DNA of 64,000 nucleotides from Bradysia coprophila (lineage: Eukaryota > Arthropoda > Insecta > Diptera > Sciaridae): NCBI RefSeq assembly GCF_014529535.1, contig NW_023503493.1, forward strand, positions 11,192,001-11,256,000, read 5' to 3'. Shown here in pieces: positions 36,401 to 47,318 of the stretch (within the stretch, counting starts at the first letter, position 1; each line of letters opens with the position of its first letter). Position numbers and translations under genes: made by a program. The notes beneath the pieces were generated by a model. It made no database searches, was not told the DNA's origin, and saw nothing but the letters and a program-made list of their open reading frames with translations.

Positions 36401-37597
36401 GATCCGATCAGAAAGTTGGTAGGTTTTTTTGGTAGGTTTAGACCTACCAACTTTTTTGCCAAAGCTATCATCTTTTTAGTCTCGCTCGATCAGAAAGTTG
36501 GTAGGTTTTTTTTGGTAGGTTCAAACCTACCAACTTTTTGTCAAACCTACCAACTTTCTGTCAAATCTATCTTCTCATCGAGCGAGACTAAAAAGTTGGT
36601 AGGCTTAAACCTACCAACAAAACCTACCAACTGAAAACTTGGTAAGTTGGGCAAAAAAATTGGTAGATTTGACAAATAGTTGGTAGGTTTGCAAAAAAGT
36701 TGGTAGGTTTAAACCTACCAACTTTTTGTCGGAGGTTCAAATCCACCGTCTTTGGAAAACTCGCAAAAATCTTCGTCACGACAACCGGACTATAAAAAAG
36801 TTGGTAGGTTTAAAGTTGGTGGATACTTCACTGAGATGTGTATCACCCTCGCATCTTAGTCTGCTTGAGCTTTTCGATTAGAATTAAGTTCTTCTTCGAC
36901 GAAAAACCTTAAAAAATCTCTCTTTCTCTGTTACCTCGATTGACTGATCACACAATTTTACCATTCAATTACAGAGCTACTTCGTCATAGACTATGATCC
37001 AACCATCGAAGATTCCTACACAAAACAATGTGTTATCGACGACATACCAGCCAAATTAGACAGTAAGAATGAAATTCCGTTTATCATTCGCCCGAATATG
37101 TACTAACCACCTTCCGATTCAAAACAGTTTTAGACACCGCTGGCCAAGAGGAATTCAGTGCGATGAGAGAGCAGTACATGCGATCGGGTGAAGGTTTTCT
37201 TCTCGTTTTCTCGTTGACCGATCATGCGAGCTTTGCCGAAATAACGAAATTTCAGAAACAAATCCTTCGTGTTAAGGATCGCGATGAGTTTCCGATGCTT
37301 TTAGTGGGAAATAAATCTGATTTGGAACATCAAAGACACGTAAGTGTTTCGACAACCGTTTCGATTTGATATCGGATATGAATTTCGATTTGATTTCAGG
37401 TTTCGTTGGAAGAGGCTCAACAATTTAGTTGTTCCGTTGGTATGCCATACATTGAATGTAGTGCTAAGCTTCGCATAAATGTCGATCAGGCGTTTCATGA
37501 ATTGGTGAGAATTGTGCGCAAATTCCAATTGGCTGAAAGACCGTACATAGAAGAAAGTTATAAGCGAAAAAATAAGAAACGTTGCTGTATCCTGTAG
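33474..37597 (+). CDS. Ras64B: Ras-family small GTPase, Ras64B/R-Ras2 orthologue
   Basis: Membrane-anchored GTP switch of the R-Ras2/TC21 branch. Exons 33474-33551, 36975-37062, 37128-37339 and 37400-37597 splice in frame into 191 residues. G1 is [14 protein letters not shown], switch I is [13 protein letters not shown]3 is [13 protein letters not shown]4 is NKSD and G5 is ECSAK. The invariant Gly and Gln residues are intact. The C-terminus is polybasic ([11 protein letters not shown]); a final Leu in the CAAX box predicts geranylgeranylation. The length equals Drosophila Ras64B (192). The first intron is 3.4 kb and filled with transposon-derived repeats (33988-34121, 34542-35017, 35364-36847), whereas the other introns are about 60 nt. 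The start ATG begins [11 protein letters not shown], as in relatives. Confidence 0.96.
33988..34121. mobile_element. MITE family A, copy 2 (7-bp target duplication)
   Basis: A 134-bp element inside Ras64B intron 1 with perfect 22-bp inverted ends CAACGCACTTCAAGCAAAAG. It is flanked by ACATCAC on both sides (33981-33987 and 34122-34128), so the 7-bp target duplication is unambiguous. The interior carries GTACTCTATTTGGCAG and CACTGTAAAAA motifs shared with sequences near 52984-53090 and 58318-58440. Confidence 0.9.
34542..35017. mobile_element. 476-bp foldback element in Ras64B intron 1
   Basis: The left end (TCATTATACGGT, CGTCAACGTAACCC) and the inverted right end (TCATTACACGGTCAACGTAA) extend into long arms sharing TGTCTGACAGCTGGGATCG and GTTTACAAGGTCATGAAAA. 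The arms meet at a small perfect palindrome, GATCTATAGATC. A diverged direct copy of the segment 34738-34868 follows at about 35085-35226 (ATGAACGAAACATTTAACG in both). Confidence 0.8.
35364..36847. mobile_element. 1.5-kb element of iterated palindromic motifs with tandem GC-rich core
   Basis: The outer arms (from GGTGTATCACATCTC through AGTATCGACCAATTT and TATAGTCCGG) are inverted at 36750-36847 over about 80 bp. Both halves are built from irregular iterations of GTTGGTAGGTTTAAACC and its complement, separated by CGCTCGAT spacers. The centre holds about three tandem units of 145-158 bp (35790-36246). There is no coding capacity. It interrupts Ras64B intron 1. Confidence 0.8.
35790..36246. 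repeat. Tandem repeat, about three units of 145-158 bp
   Basis: Units start at ATTGCACATAAAAA near 35790, 35935 and 36093. Each contains a GC-rich block (ACACGCCGAGCGATCCGG, GGAGCGAAGCGGAGGGC, GAGCCGGGCGCCGG) and an AT-rich tail ending TAATAATTAGTCTGTGT. The GC block contrasts sharply with the surrounding AT-rich intron. Units 2 and 3 carry an extra CCATTGCCC/TTATTGCCC insert absent from unit 1. Repetitive frames of 62-101 codons here are artefacts of the repetition. Confidence 0.9.
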
Positions 37598-38479
37598 GGA
37601 CCGCGTCGGTACATTTTGCAACATTCAATTTTTTTTCCGTTTTTTTGTAATTTTGAAATAATTTAATTTTTCGTCTAATTTCTACTTTTCTGTTTCTAAA
37701 CATAACTGACGAACGGTTGACACAATATTTTGTGAGTCATCTGGAGATTTTAACAATATTTCCTACGAATTTTGCATTTTCCAATTTTGTTTATTTTAAA
37801 TGAATTAAATACGCTGATCCGATGAGAAAAATATTAAATTGAGTGTCATAGACATCGGGTGAGCCGCTTGTGATCAGTGTAGGTGGTCAGTTAAACATTA
37901 AAATCGTGCGCACAGTTTTTGTAGAATATCCAAGTGAAAGTTAAACACAGTCTTCCAGTGGTGTTTTGTTGTGGGATCTATAAATGTCTGACGGAAAGAA
38001 CAGTTTGTCATTCATTTCCAGTAAGCGTTGCATTCGGAACAATGCCTTTCATTCCTTACAAAGCGGCTTAGTCCAGTTCGAAATTCAACTAGCTGTTAGA
38101 TAACTCTTATATAGATATAGTACCTTCAATGAAGTGTCGGCATGGCTCGAAAGAACCCTTCGCGAGATGTATGCAACTCATTTGTAAAATGTCCAAAATT
38201 TAAAAAAATTTCATACAAAAATCCAAAAGGCTCTTCGGGAATCCATACAAACTCTTTGGAAATTGGACTTATAATTTTTAAGGCTCTACCGTCGATCTAT
38301 AAAATAAATCGCAGTCACAAACGCACAAATGTTAAAGGACTGAAGAGCCGAGAGTTCGGTCCGACGAACAATGTTCCAGTAGCACAAGTACGTTCAGGTT
38401 TTAGATTTTAGTGAGCCCATTGCGACCTACATTCAAGTTACAGCCAGAGCCTCTGGCCCAGAGGCAATGATATCTCAGG

Positions 38480-38559
38480 GTGAATTTACTTCAGCTTTTT
38501 CAGCTGGTCCACACGTACAAAGGAGACACGTATGAGTGGACCAGCTGAAGCAAATTCAC
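38480..38559. repeat. Small foldback around CAGCTGGTCCA
   Basis: GTGAATTTACTTCAGC, CAGCTGGTCCA, a short loop, then TGGACCAGCTGAAGCAAATT form an inverted repeat of about 30 bp per arm. Related half-sites occur near 5400 and 58455-58615, so it is a dispersed family. Confidence 0.65.
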
Positions 38560-38914
38560 ACTAAAATACCACTACTTCTAACTGTAGTTGGAGTAAACTT
38601 CATTTTTATCAGCCTCCAGCTGTGTTCCTCTGGAAACACGATCAGTTACTGAAATACTGACTACAACAAAGCTATGAGGAGATTTAATTGTATCGTTATT
38701 GTCATCACCACTTTAGTTTTGATAATTTTGTCATCGATACTTTATAATATCTAGTTGGACTAGACCAGTTAGAGAGTGACAAAGTTTTGCATTTTCTTAA
38801 AAAAAATTTTTTTTTTTATTTTTACGGGTCCTAATGTTGCTTAGCACAATTTTTGTTTTTAAATTTGAATTACAATCATAAAACCGCTAACAAAACGCCA
38901 ACAATGTTCTTATC

Positions 38915-39303
38915 TGCCGTGTTAAGCCAAAATAACGTACACTGACAAAAAAAGTTTCGAAAAACTCACCTGTCGCATGTAACTTTGTCTCCAGGTAATC
39001 TATATTATCTGCCGCAGCTGTATTTTTTGTATGGGCGCTAGAGCTGTGGCAGCTAATGTAGATTATCTGGAGACAAAGTTAATTGCAACAGCTGAGTTTT
39101 TCGAAACTTTTTCGTCAGTGTATCACATGGTATTAGTGCTTTGGATAGCTTCCGAAAGCGTTGAACTTCTTTTGGATATTCACTGGAAATTTGAAGTATA
39201 TCAGTATATCAGCAAAAGAAACTTAAAGCTCTCGAAAGCTATTTTAAAGCAGAGATCAGCGTAAAGACACAAATGCGATACGTTAATTTGGTTTAACATG
39301 GCA
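38915..39303. mobile_element. MITE family B copy split by a nested MITE
   Basis: The left end TGCCGTGTTAAGCCAAAAT and inverted right end TGCCATGTTAAACCAAAT match the ends of the element in the Ebony-like gene intron (50126-50312). The interior (ATAGCTTCCGAAAG, GTTGAACTTC, TTAAAGCTCTCGAAA) also matches that copy in inverse orientation. Removing the nested 181-bp element at 38940-39120 leaves about 206 bp. Confidence 0.8.
38940..39120. mobile_element. Tc1/mariner-type MITE nested in family B
   Basis: A 181-bp foldback with ends CACTGAC...GTCAGTG and arms of about 80 bp (GTTTCGAAAAACTCA, AACTTTGTCTCCAG in both). It is flanked by TA on both sides, the target duplication typical of Tc1/mariner. 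A 77-codon frame across it is spurious. Confidence 0.85.
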
Positions 39304-40007
39304 GCTTTATTTTAATAGTCGTTCTCAGATGTTCACGAGTCACAAAGAAAAACAATGAAATTCCATAATGTGCCTTATTTGTGTAGGAGAGAGATTTTTA
39401 CTTTCTAATTTGTTTTTTTTTTTTACATTCAATCTCATCGAAAATGTTCATTTTTTATTAAATTAACAGAGAGAAGAAAAGGATTTGTTCCCTTAGTTTA
39501 TAGTGTTATAACTAGTTCAATGTGGTACATAAATAAATCAAAAAAATATTTTATTGTTAAATTACGCTTTAAGTGTCAAACGAAAACTTTTTGTGCTTTA
39601 AAATTGAACGTCTTCTTAATATAAAAAAATAACGAAAGAAATTCGTCAGAAATTTTAACTAAAAATATTTTATTTTATAACCAGTCTGTAGACATAAAAA
39701 AATAATAAAATAAAATGAAAACAAAAATATTTTTTACAATTTTAACGGTTTGTGTTTTAAAAAAACCAACAGCACAACAAACAAAAATATCAGATTTATA
39801 TCCCTAAACCAAATAATTTTTTTGTATTTTTTAAATTATAAAAACATAGAGAGAAAAACATTTTATTATAATTAACGTTTTTTGTCCTTTTTAACAAACA
39901 TTTACGTTTTTATTTCGAATAAAATGTTTATACATCAAAATCATTGTAATCGAATTGTTGTCGTTCTTTTTTCTTCTTCTTCGTCCTTTTGTTGAGACTG
40001 GTGGATC

Positions 40008-40149
40008 CAGTGCCGGACTAGCTCTATGGGCGTTCGGGCGTTTCCCGAAGGGCCTTTTGATTTTTGTATGGATAAATGACGACGAAGGGCTTTTTGAGAA
40101 ATTTCGCCATACAACGCCCGAAGGGCTTTCTTGAGCCAGTCCGGCACTG
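40008..40149. mobile_element. hAT-type MITE with exact 8-bp target duplication
   Basis: A 142-bp element with ends CAGTGCCGGACTAGCT and, inverted, CAGTGCCGGACTGGCT, flanked by GGTGGATC at 40000-40007 and 40150-40157. The interior contains CGAAGGGC iterations and is non-coding. It shares only the CAGTGCC terminus with the element at 29582-29741, so the two are different hAT-derived families. Confidence 0.92.
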
Positions 40150-41520
40150 GGTGGATCTTTGAAAAAATGTGTTTTTGACCTAAATCTAAACAAAATACCC
40201 ACCGAAAAAATCATTCAGCGATCCGAGGAAAACGAAAATGTTTTTAACTGGGCGGATGGATCACGTCCCTTGTTAAAAGTTATCAAAAGAAATTTTTTCA
40301 TTTTAAGTTCAAAACTCCGTTCTCTAAATCAAAGCCATAAAATGCATCAGCCCAAACGCAATACAATTAGTCAAAAACGGCTGTAAAAAGAAACAATACA
40401 ATCAAAGGCTAAGAGATGAGCAAATGGCCAAAAATAATCAGTATTTTTACACCTCCTGTAATTTGCATCGTGTCTACTGTTTGATCGTGCCATCAACTCT
40501 TTATTTTTCTTAATTCATTCTCTTCGCCCTTTAAAATCACTTAAATTGTTCACTCTTTAACTTGTTATCATATACAAACAAATTACCGGAGGTAATATCG
40601 ACAGTCCTGTACGAAGTCAATCATAAGTTCCTATTTAAACAACTATATACCGCTATATTTACCTATATTTTCCTAGAAATAAACATTTCACTGATGAATA
40701 TGCCATTATATGACTGTATATAGCTCAATATTGCTGTATATAATTATATATTTATAGATGTCCAGGTCCACATATGGAATGCCTGAAACACCCCACACAC
40801 ACATAACCAATTACTTCTATGTTAACAGAAACTCTCTAAGAACAATTTTTCCCACTTTATTTCATTTTTACTAGAATCCAATATGGCCGTTAGCAGCCAT
40901 TTTGTTAGGAGACCGAAAAGATAGTTAGGGAAAACTAGCTAAAAAGCTAGACAAATCTTGCAAAATTCTATTTCAGAAATGTGTACATTTAAATCGGTAT
41001 CCCTTAGTGGTCTGAATCTACCACCAAAAGTCCAAAAAATTCTATTTCAATTTTCCGAGAATGTGAAAAAATTGAGGTTAAGTGCAAGCATTTTTTCGTT
41101 GTTCCACCAAAACCTGAGTTTTAAAAAATTTCCGTGAAAATTTATTTTTACCTCATTCTATATACCCCAAAGTACCTAAAACAAGTTAAAAACAGAAAAC
41201 ATATTTTTCTACACGCGAGAAATCAATTTTTAAAGTCAAAATTTCATGGAAAAATCGACCTCAGCGAAAGAAAGTTCTGACTTTGTACCGCCATATCGAA
41301 AGTCCGTATCTCCAAATGTTTGAGTAAAGCGGCTTAAAAACATCTTTGGACTATCCTGAACATTTTATAAGCAACATGTGATAACTTTCCATCGCAAACA
41401 AAAAAGTTGCAACAAGACCAAAATTTCGAAATTTTGCGCAGGATTTTCAAGTTGATCAAGATTGGTTGATTGATTGGTCAAGAAACAGCAAAAAAATTTG
41501 TATTTTTTAATCGATGCAGC

Positions 41521-41765
41521 TAAAGTCGGAGCATTATAATTTGATCGATTCTACTCAATTCATTTTTAAATAATTGTAGTTTTCGAAGAAATCATTTCGA
41601 AAACATTACAGTATAAAAGCTTAGACCCGCAGGTATACCGCGAGTAAACAGCTCTAATGCGCATGTGTAAGCTTTTATACTGTAATGTTTTCGAAATGAT
41701 TTCTTGAAAAACTACAATTATTTAAAAATGAATAGAATCGATCAAATTATAATGCTTCGACTTTA
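41521..41765. mobile_element. 245-bp near-perfect palindromic element
   Basis: Arms of about 100 bp (TAAAGTCGGAGCATTATAAT, GATTTCTTCGAAA-type core, ACAGTATAAAAGCTTA) are inverted with very few mismatches around a loop near 41625-41665. No target duplication was resolved. Confidence 0.8.
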
Positions 41766-43515
41766 ATAATTCTAAACGAAGAATTGTTCTACGACATGTC
41801 TCAAAAATGCATAGTTTTGTTTATAATGCTCATAAAGTGGCTCCCCGCTGCATTTTTTGACATTTTCCTGAAATATAATTTTTAATCTGTAGAAATTGTT
41901 CTACAGCAGTTCTCGAAAACTTAACGATTTTTTTATTAAAAATAAATTTGAAGATATTGGACCTTTACATCATCCTCTAAAAATAACAATAAATTTTCAA
42001 GACATGCCGTAGAACAATTTCTTGCTCCGAATGATAAGTAGCATCGAATAAAAATAGAAAAAAAATTGTTTCCGGACTAATTGTGCCATCTAAAACCAGA
42101 CAAAAATTCTTTTCGCCAGTTTGCCAGTTCCAGGTAGATTTTTCCCATCTCTTGATCTGAAGAATTTGATTCCTCGTCGATTCAAAGTTTCCAAAAATTG
42201 GTTCAGATTTATTGTGTCATCAAAGAACCCGTCAAAACCCTTGAAAATTGGTTCAGGCATTGTCTTATGTTCCGTTTTTTGTCAGCAGAATACATTTCGA
42301 CGAAATGATTTCGTTAAACCGATCATAATGAACTGCAAAAGACGGCGTAAGACCCTTAACCTGATAGTTATTAACAATAAGAACAGTTCAAATGTTCGCT
42401 GTGCAAGTTATACTTGTTTCTAAATCACGATACACTGAAAATCGCTAGAAACGATGATTTTCGTTTGATTTGGTTTTACAAAACATTCCTGAATTTTTAT
42501 AAAATTTATTTTAATTTAAAAAAAAAAAGTTAGAAAATGTTGGTACAGCTTCATATGGAGGGCTCGGTGTCATTTCTCCATATAAAAATATTCTCAACAT
42601 CATTTAAATCATCTCAACCTTATTAAATTGTTTCTGAATCAAATTGATTCCTTCGTGATTAATATCATTCATTTCATATGCAATACAGTTTACTTCAGTT
42701 CACGGCACTGCCGTGCTTCAGTTTCAAGTGATATTTTCCGAATCTTACCATTAAGTCATGCAGATTTTATTCCCATTCCTTTTGCTTCTTATGTCTCTGT
42801 TTCGGTGTTAATCTTTTTACATCCAATGTACCTGAACGAAGGTCACAATTTCTTTAATATCTACATTATCAATCAATACACATGTCTAACAAATTGCGTG
42901 AAAAAATTAATTCTCACGCATTGTATTTAAGAAAACCTTAGCGCTTTGTAGTATCGCAAGGACCACAATTCTGGTCAGTTTAATACATATGGTATACTGA
43001 GGGATGCAATAAATAATCTCTCACACACAAAAAAAACCTTTTGTAAATCATAAAATCGGTTACATCATAAGACAGTGTTTTGCGTTGTATATGTTTTCGT
43101 ACATCTAAAGGTTCTCTAGTCCAGCGCTAGATGTAGTTCTTTGTCATGATATTTATTAGAAAACGCACTTAATGACACACGTTGTATTGCTCTTTACTGG
43201 TATCTGTAACAATTTTGATGATTTACCACATTATGTGACCTATATGGAACAATGGTCCGCATATCTGTTCAGCATCAAATTAGTAACGAATTTTTCTTCG
43301 CACTACTCCTGACTAACATTCACCAACCATAGAAAGAAATATGAATACACCATTCAAAACGAACTAAGAAAAGTGATTATGGTGCAGTTACTAAGAAACA
43401 CTCGTCGAATGCGAAACACATGGATACATGTCGAGACTTAGTGATAGTTTACTGACAAAAGAGTGAAAATTTCAAATATTTTAAAACATCATATTGATAA
43501 AATAGAAGCCATACG

Positions 43516-45182
43516 ATGATCATTTGTCGCGTCTGTTTGGACAACAATGATACGTTGATTCCATTGATATCGGATAACGCCGATGCAAGACCCTTAGTGT
43601 ACATGCTGAACGGATTCACGATTATTGTGAGTATGCTAACAAGTGCTCGGTTAGTCCTTTTACTAACATGACTTTACGCAAGTGTTGCATACTTCGGCAA
43701 TTGCGGGTATAGTTTGCTATAAGAGATTACGGGACATGTAAATATTTCTGAGTTATTTTGTGTTGTATAATGGGACTAAATTTCACATTTCTGGTCAAAT
43801 AACTCATCAACAGCAGAAAATGCAATTTAATTCATCTGAGTAACTTTGTCTCATATGACGAATTGGGTGGTACTTAGTAGAAATATCGCACGATCGGTTG
43901 ATTTGTCCCTAAGATTTTACTCAAGCTTTTTTTTAGGTCAATAGAATCCAATCCATCACTGAAATTCTGTTTTTAATTTCTTTCCAAACAGAACGCTGAA
44001 AAGCAACTACCAAAATACATTTGTGAGACATGCGCTGCACACTTAGACGCTGCGTACTCCTTTAAGAGAAAGTATGAGGATTCTATTGTCAGATTTGTTC
44101 GCCAGACATCGTATAATGAGGAATCGGATGCAATGATAACTTGTGAGAGTAGCAGGACCAGCAAAATGTATTATCAAAGAGATTTTCAACTTGAGACTGA
44201 GACAATGCGATTAAGCTACCTGACGGAGTACGATTTGACTACTGATGAGGACAATGATGGTCAAGTCTTGACAAAATTAATATCATTGGGTGACCGACCA
44301 CCCAATGATGCAGAGCGGTTGAATTCTGATGATGACAAAAAGGATAGATGTCATGGTCTGGCAGGCTACTCTAATATTTGGAATGAAAATTACGCGAATT
44401 TGAGTCAAAAACATTCGGACAACGGATCGGTGCATGAAGCTTTGGAAGGACCTGAAGCAGTTCAAGGATCGCAGGACATCAGTAGCGTGTATCAAGAGTC
44501 AAATCTCCTACCAGATGTGGTAAATAACCAAGACGATGATGGTCTATTTCAATGTGAAGTGCATCACCAAGACATCCACAATCAGACTCAAGAGGCGCTT
44601 CTTCCATACGATATGTTTAATAGCCACGAAAGAAATGGTAATCTATTACCCTATATTATCAATCCCCACGACATTAACAATGAGGATGAACAGTCGAATC
44701 TTCTACCAGATGTGTACAATAACCAAGAAACAGATGGTGAGTCATCGCATTCTTGTATCTATCAGCAGGACATGAATAATGAGGATGGAGATTCGAATAT
44801 TCTTCCCGATGATGTTATTTCCAACCGCGATGATGAGACGCTTAGCTTAGAAAATCCAAATTCATGCTGTACCGAGCAAACGAATCAGCCGAACAATATT
44901 GACAATGAAAATGGACAACAAGACGAACTATTGGAGTACTTGAAACTGAAACGATCAGAGACGGCATCGCCGGAAATTTTTAGTAAGGTGTATCATTACG
45001 GTTACGGTATGAAACCGTTAAAATGTGACGTCTGCTGTAGGTGGTTCAAAACTGAGAGACATATCAGAGCTCATCTGTTCCATCATTATTTAGATGAGAA
45101 AAAAATCAAGTGCAGGAAATGTCGGTTGACATTTCTAACAGAGCCCCACTTCAGAAATCACAGATGCGTTTCGCCAATATAA
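43516..45182 (+). CDS. ZAD zinc-finger protein with acidic repeat linker
   Basis: Two coding exons, 43516-43626 and 43992-45182, joined in phase 0 (433 aa). The ZAD domain has cysteines at 4/7 (CRVC) and 48/51 (CETC), split by the intron as in the first ZAD gene. The middle 250 residues are strongly acidic and Asn-rich and contain a degenerate repeat: SNLLPDVVNNQDDDG, LLPYDMFNSHERNG, LLPYIINPHDINNED, SNLLPDVYNNQETDG, SNILPDDVISNRDDE. Two zinc fingers end the protein: CDVCCRWFKTERHIRAH and CRKCRLTFLTEPHFRNHRC, the second probably C2HC. An ATG within exon 2 (44133) would drop half of the ZAD and is not the start. An AATAAA lies near 45293. Function is presumably transcriptional; the target is unknown. 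Confidence 0.9.
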
Positions 45183-45463
45183 GTATGAAAGGGAAAACTA
45201 AGCGAGAAAATTCGAACAGCAATTAAATTCAGTCATAGCATTAACTCATACCATTAACACTGAATCAAACTTTTTGTTGTTATGTGCGATACAATAAATG
45301 AAATTAATGAGATTTGAAATCACTTTTAATGATGGTACGAGGTAAGATGATAAAATTAATGTTTGCAGTCTTGTACACAAGACGAGTCTAGGTAATTGTT
45401 AGCTTTTGCAATTTGCCTGCTTGCATGATAACAGCACAACGCGATTTCGACGCACCAACAATG

Positions 45464-45629
45464 TTAAGGTGGCCTCACAGTCATCCGTTTTTATTCCGTT
45501 TTGCCTCCGTGTACGTGACAGTTGTCGTTTCAAACAATATGCTCTATTGTGTCAAATGCCAACTGTCATGTAGACGGAGGTAAAACGGTAAAACGAAATG
45601 AAAACGGATGACTGTGAATTCTGACTTAA
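45464..45629. mobile_element. Foldback element bounded by TTAA
   Basis: CACAGTCATCCGTTTT and its inverse AAAACGGATGACTGTG sit near the ends of a 165-bp palindrome whose arms also share TTTTGCCTCCGT/ACGGAGGTAAAA and a TGACAGTTG core. TTAA occurs on both outer sides (45464-45467, 45626-45629). That would fit a piggyBac-like TTAA target, but the outermost 8 bp do not pair, so the superfamily is uncertain. Confidence 0.65.
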
Positions 45630-46376
45630 GTAACGCAAGAAAAGGATTGTGTTTGAGGCTTGATAATACATTCATTTTTAAAATAAAATTATCAAACGTT
45701 TTGCGTGACAGGGTGGAGGGGGAGTTCGTGAATAAAAATAAGATTTTAGTGTGCCGTAATTTATGAACGGGCCCTTACACTCCACAACGAAATTAGAGGC
45801 AAGATAAGTAAATTTGGTACGTGTGAGCATAGAGGTAGACTACCTAGACCGAAATTCATTGAAAATTTATATCACACACACCACTAACACGAAAACGTCA
45901 ACTTTGCTTTGCTTTTGACATTATGAGTCCCTTTATTTTTGATATTAAGAGTCCCGTGTACTGTCTGTACACGGAGCTGTCACACACACATTCAAATATA
46001 TGATTTTTCATTTTAATTTGTCAGTTTGTTCTATTGAGAGGGCCCTTGCGTGTGAGTTCAAATCCGAAATATTACTTCACTTTTGAAAGTATTTAACAAG
46101 ATGGCCAATCTTTTACTTCATTTTTTTAACAAGCGTTATGCTTTTACAGTGGTAAACTCTCTAATTGACCGACGTTTTCTGAATTTCTTATTTCTCTTAC
46201 TTCTCCACGTCAAATAACAACTTGGAACCTCGTAAGTACAATGCTTTACATGATTAGGCAATGTAAATGAAAATGAAACATGCCGTAACACGTAAAGTAT
46301 TTTTAATCTGTTGATTTCAAATCTTGTACTTCAATTTTTTTAACATGCATTTTACCAATATATTGGAGAGGGTATA

Positions 46377-46957
46377 CCCTCTCTAGCAACCAAACTATAA
46401 AAAATAAGGTGGTAAACATTGACAGTGTGCGCTGTCACAGAAAATTTTACACTTTTAAAAATAAATTATATGAAGTATGAGCAGCGATGATCTTTTTTGT
46501 GTTGAAAATATTACGTCTACTGTCACCGTTTTGGTGTTCGAAAGTCAATAATTTGTGATTGTGATGTCTTTTTTGCAAGGCTGTATACTTGGGGAGGTCA
46601 CGCAGACCGCCATTTTATTAGATACGCGGGAACACACCACTTCTGATGACTTTACATATACAAAAAATTCACCACATCATCAAGACGACGAGAATCATCA
46701 GAGTAGGTGAATTTTTGTATGAAATCGGCCATTTTATCAGCAACTGTGGTGTGTAACCCGCGTATCTGTATCTGCGTGACCTCCCCAAGTATACAGCCTT
46801 GCTTTTTTGTGTGTTGCTCCGTCAGTTTGGTGTGTGATATTGCTTTAAAAAAAAAGCGCGGCACGGCAACTCCATTACAAAAAAAGTCAGTGTCAAATTT
46901 GTCAAAATAAGGTGGTATTTTGACTGCGTCAAAACGAAGTTTGGTTACTAGAGAGGG
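46377..46957. mobile_element. TA-flanked inverted-repeat element carrying a nested MITE
   Basis: The ends CCCTCTCTAGCAACCAAACT and, inverted, CCCTCTCTAGTAACCAAACT are flanked by TA on both sides (46375-46376, 46958-46959), consistent with Tc1/mariner-type insertion. Removing the nested 226-bp element plus its 8-bp duplication leaves about 347 bp. No transposase is present. Confidence 0.8.
46576..46801. mobile_element. hAT-type MITE nested in the TA-flanked element
   Basis: A 226-bp foldback with identical ends CAAGGCTGTATACTTGGGGA, flanked by CTTTTTTG at 46568-46575 and 46802-46809 (8-bp duplication). The arms continue through GGTCACGCAGA and, after an indel, ACGCGGG, with a smaller palindrome (AAAAATTCACC) near the centre. 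Very similar arms suggest a young insertion. Confidence 0.9.
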
Positions 46958-47318
46958 TATTGATTTTACTATGTAAAGGACCATATTACACAGAGACTGT
47001 CATTATTTTTGTCGTCGTTATCGATAACCGATGAATAACCGTATGTGACAGGTTAATCAATTGTTTTTTGTACCTCTTGGAGCTCTTGGAGCTAAATTGT
47101 AGAACTTTATAATTTGTTGGCTACGTTTCCTATTAGTACGTGAGGTGGTCACACCCAACGCGTTGTCACTCCACTTAATTTTTATTAAATAAATTTCACA
47201 AAGTCGCCGGTAAATTCTTAATATCAAAAAAGTAAAATTTGGAGTAAGAAATTTTGGTCGAAAATTTAGAAATAAAAAGAAATTTGAAAGAAATCCCGTT
47301 TATACGACGCCCTGAGAA

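Larger units (their letters stand above)
37598..43515. other. Gene-free region rich in miniature elements
   Basis: 5.9 kb between Ras64B and the second ZAD gene. Structures identified: a small foldback (38480-38559), family-B MITE with a nested MITE (38915-39303), an hAT MITE (40008-40149) and a palindrome (41521-41765). The stretch 39400-39950 is extremely AT-rich. I saw no host gene; the open frames (38142-38411, 42121-42423, 42628-42930) match no family. Confidence 0.55.
45183..47318. other. Intergenic region upstream of the Ebony-like gene
   Basis: 2.1 kb containing a 165-bp foldback (45464-45629) and a TA-flanked element (46377-46957) with a second element nested inside it. The remaining AT-rich sequence 46960-47318 should include the promoter and 5' UTR of the Ebony-like gene. 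No further genes are seen. Confidence 0.5.

Noticed and set aside
36720..36760. tRNA-like T-loop GAGGTTCAAATCCACC
   Set aside because: No acceptor stem, D-arm or anticodon arm at the required spacing; it is part of the GTTGGTAGGTT repeat element.
44133..44164. Start of the second ZAD gene at the first ATG of its long exon
   Set aside because: That start would remove the first ZAD cysteine pair; the exon at 43516-43626 supplies CRVC in phase 0 with consensus splice sites.
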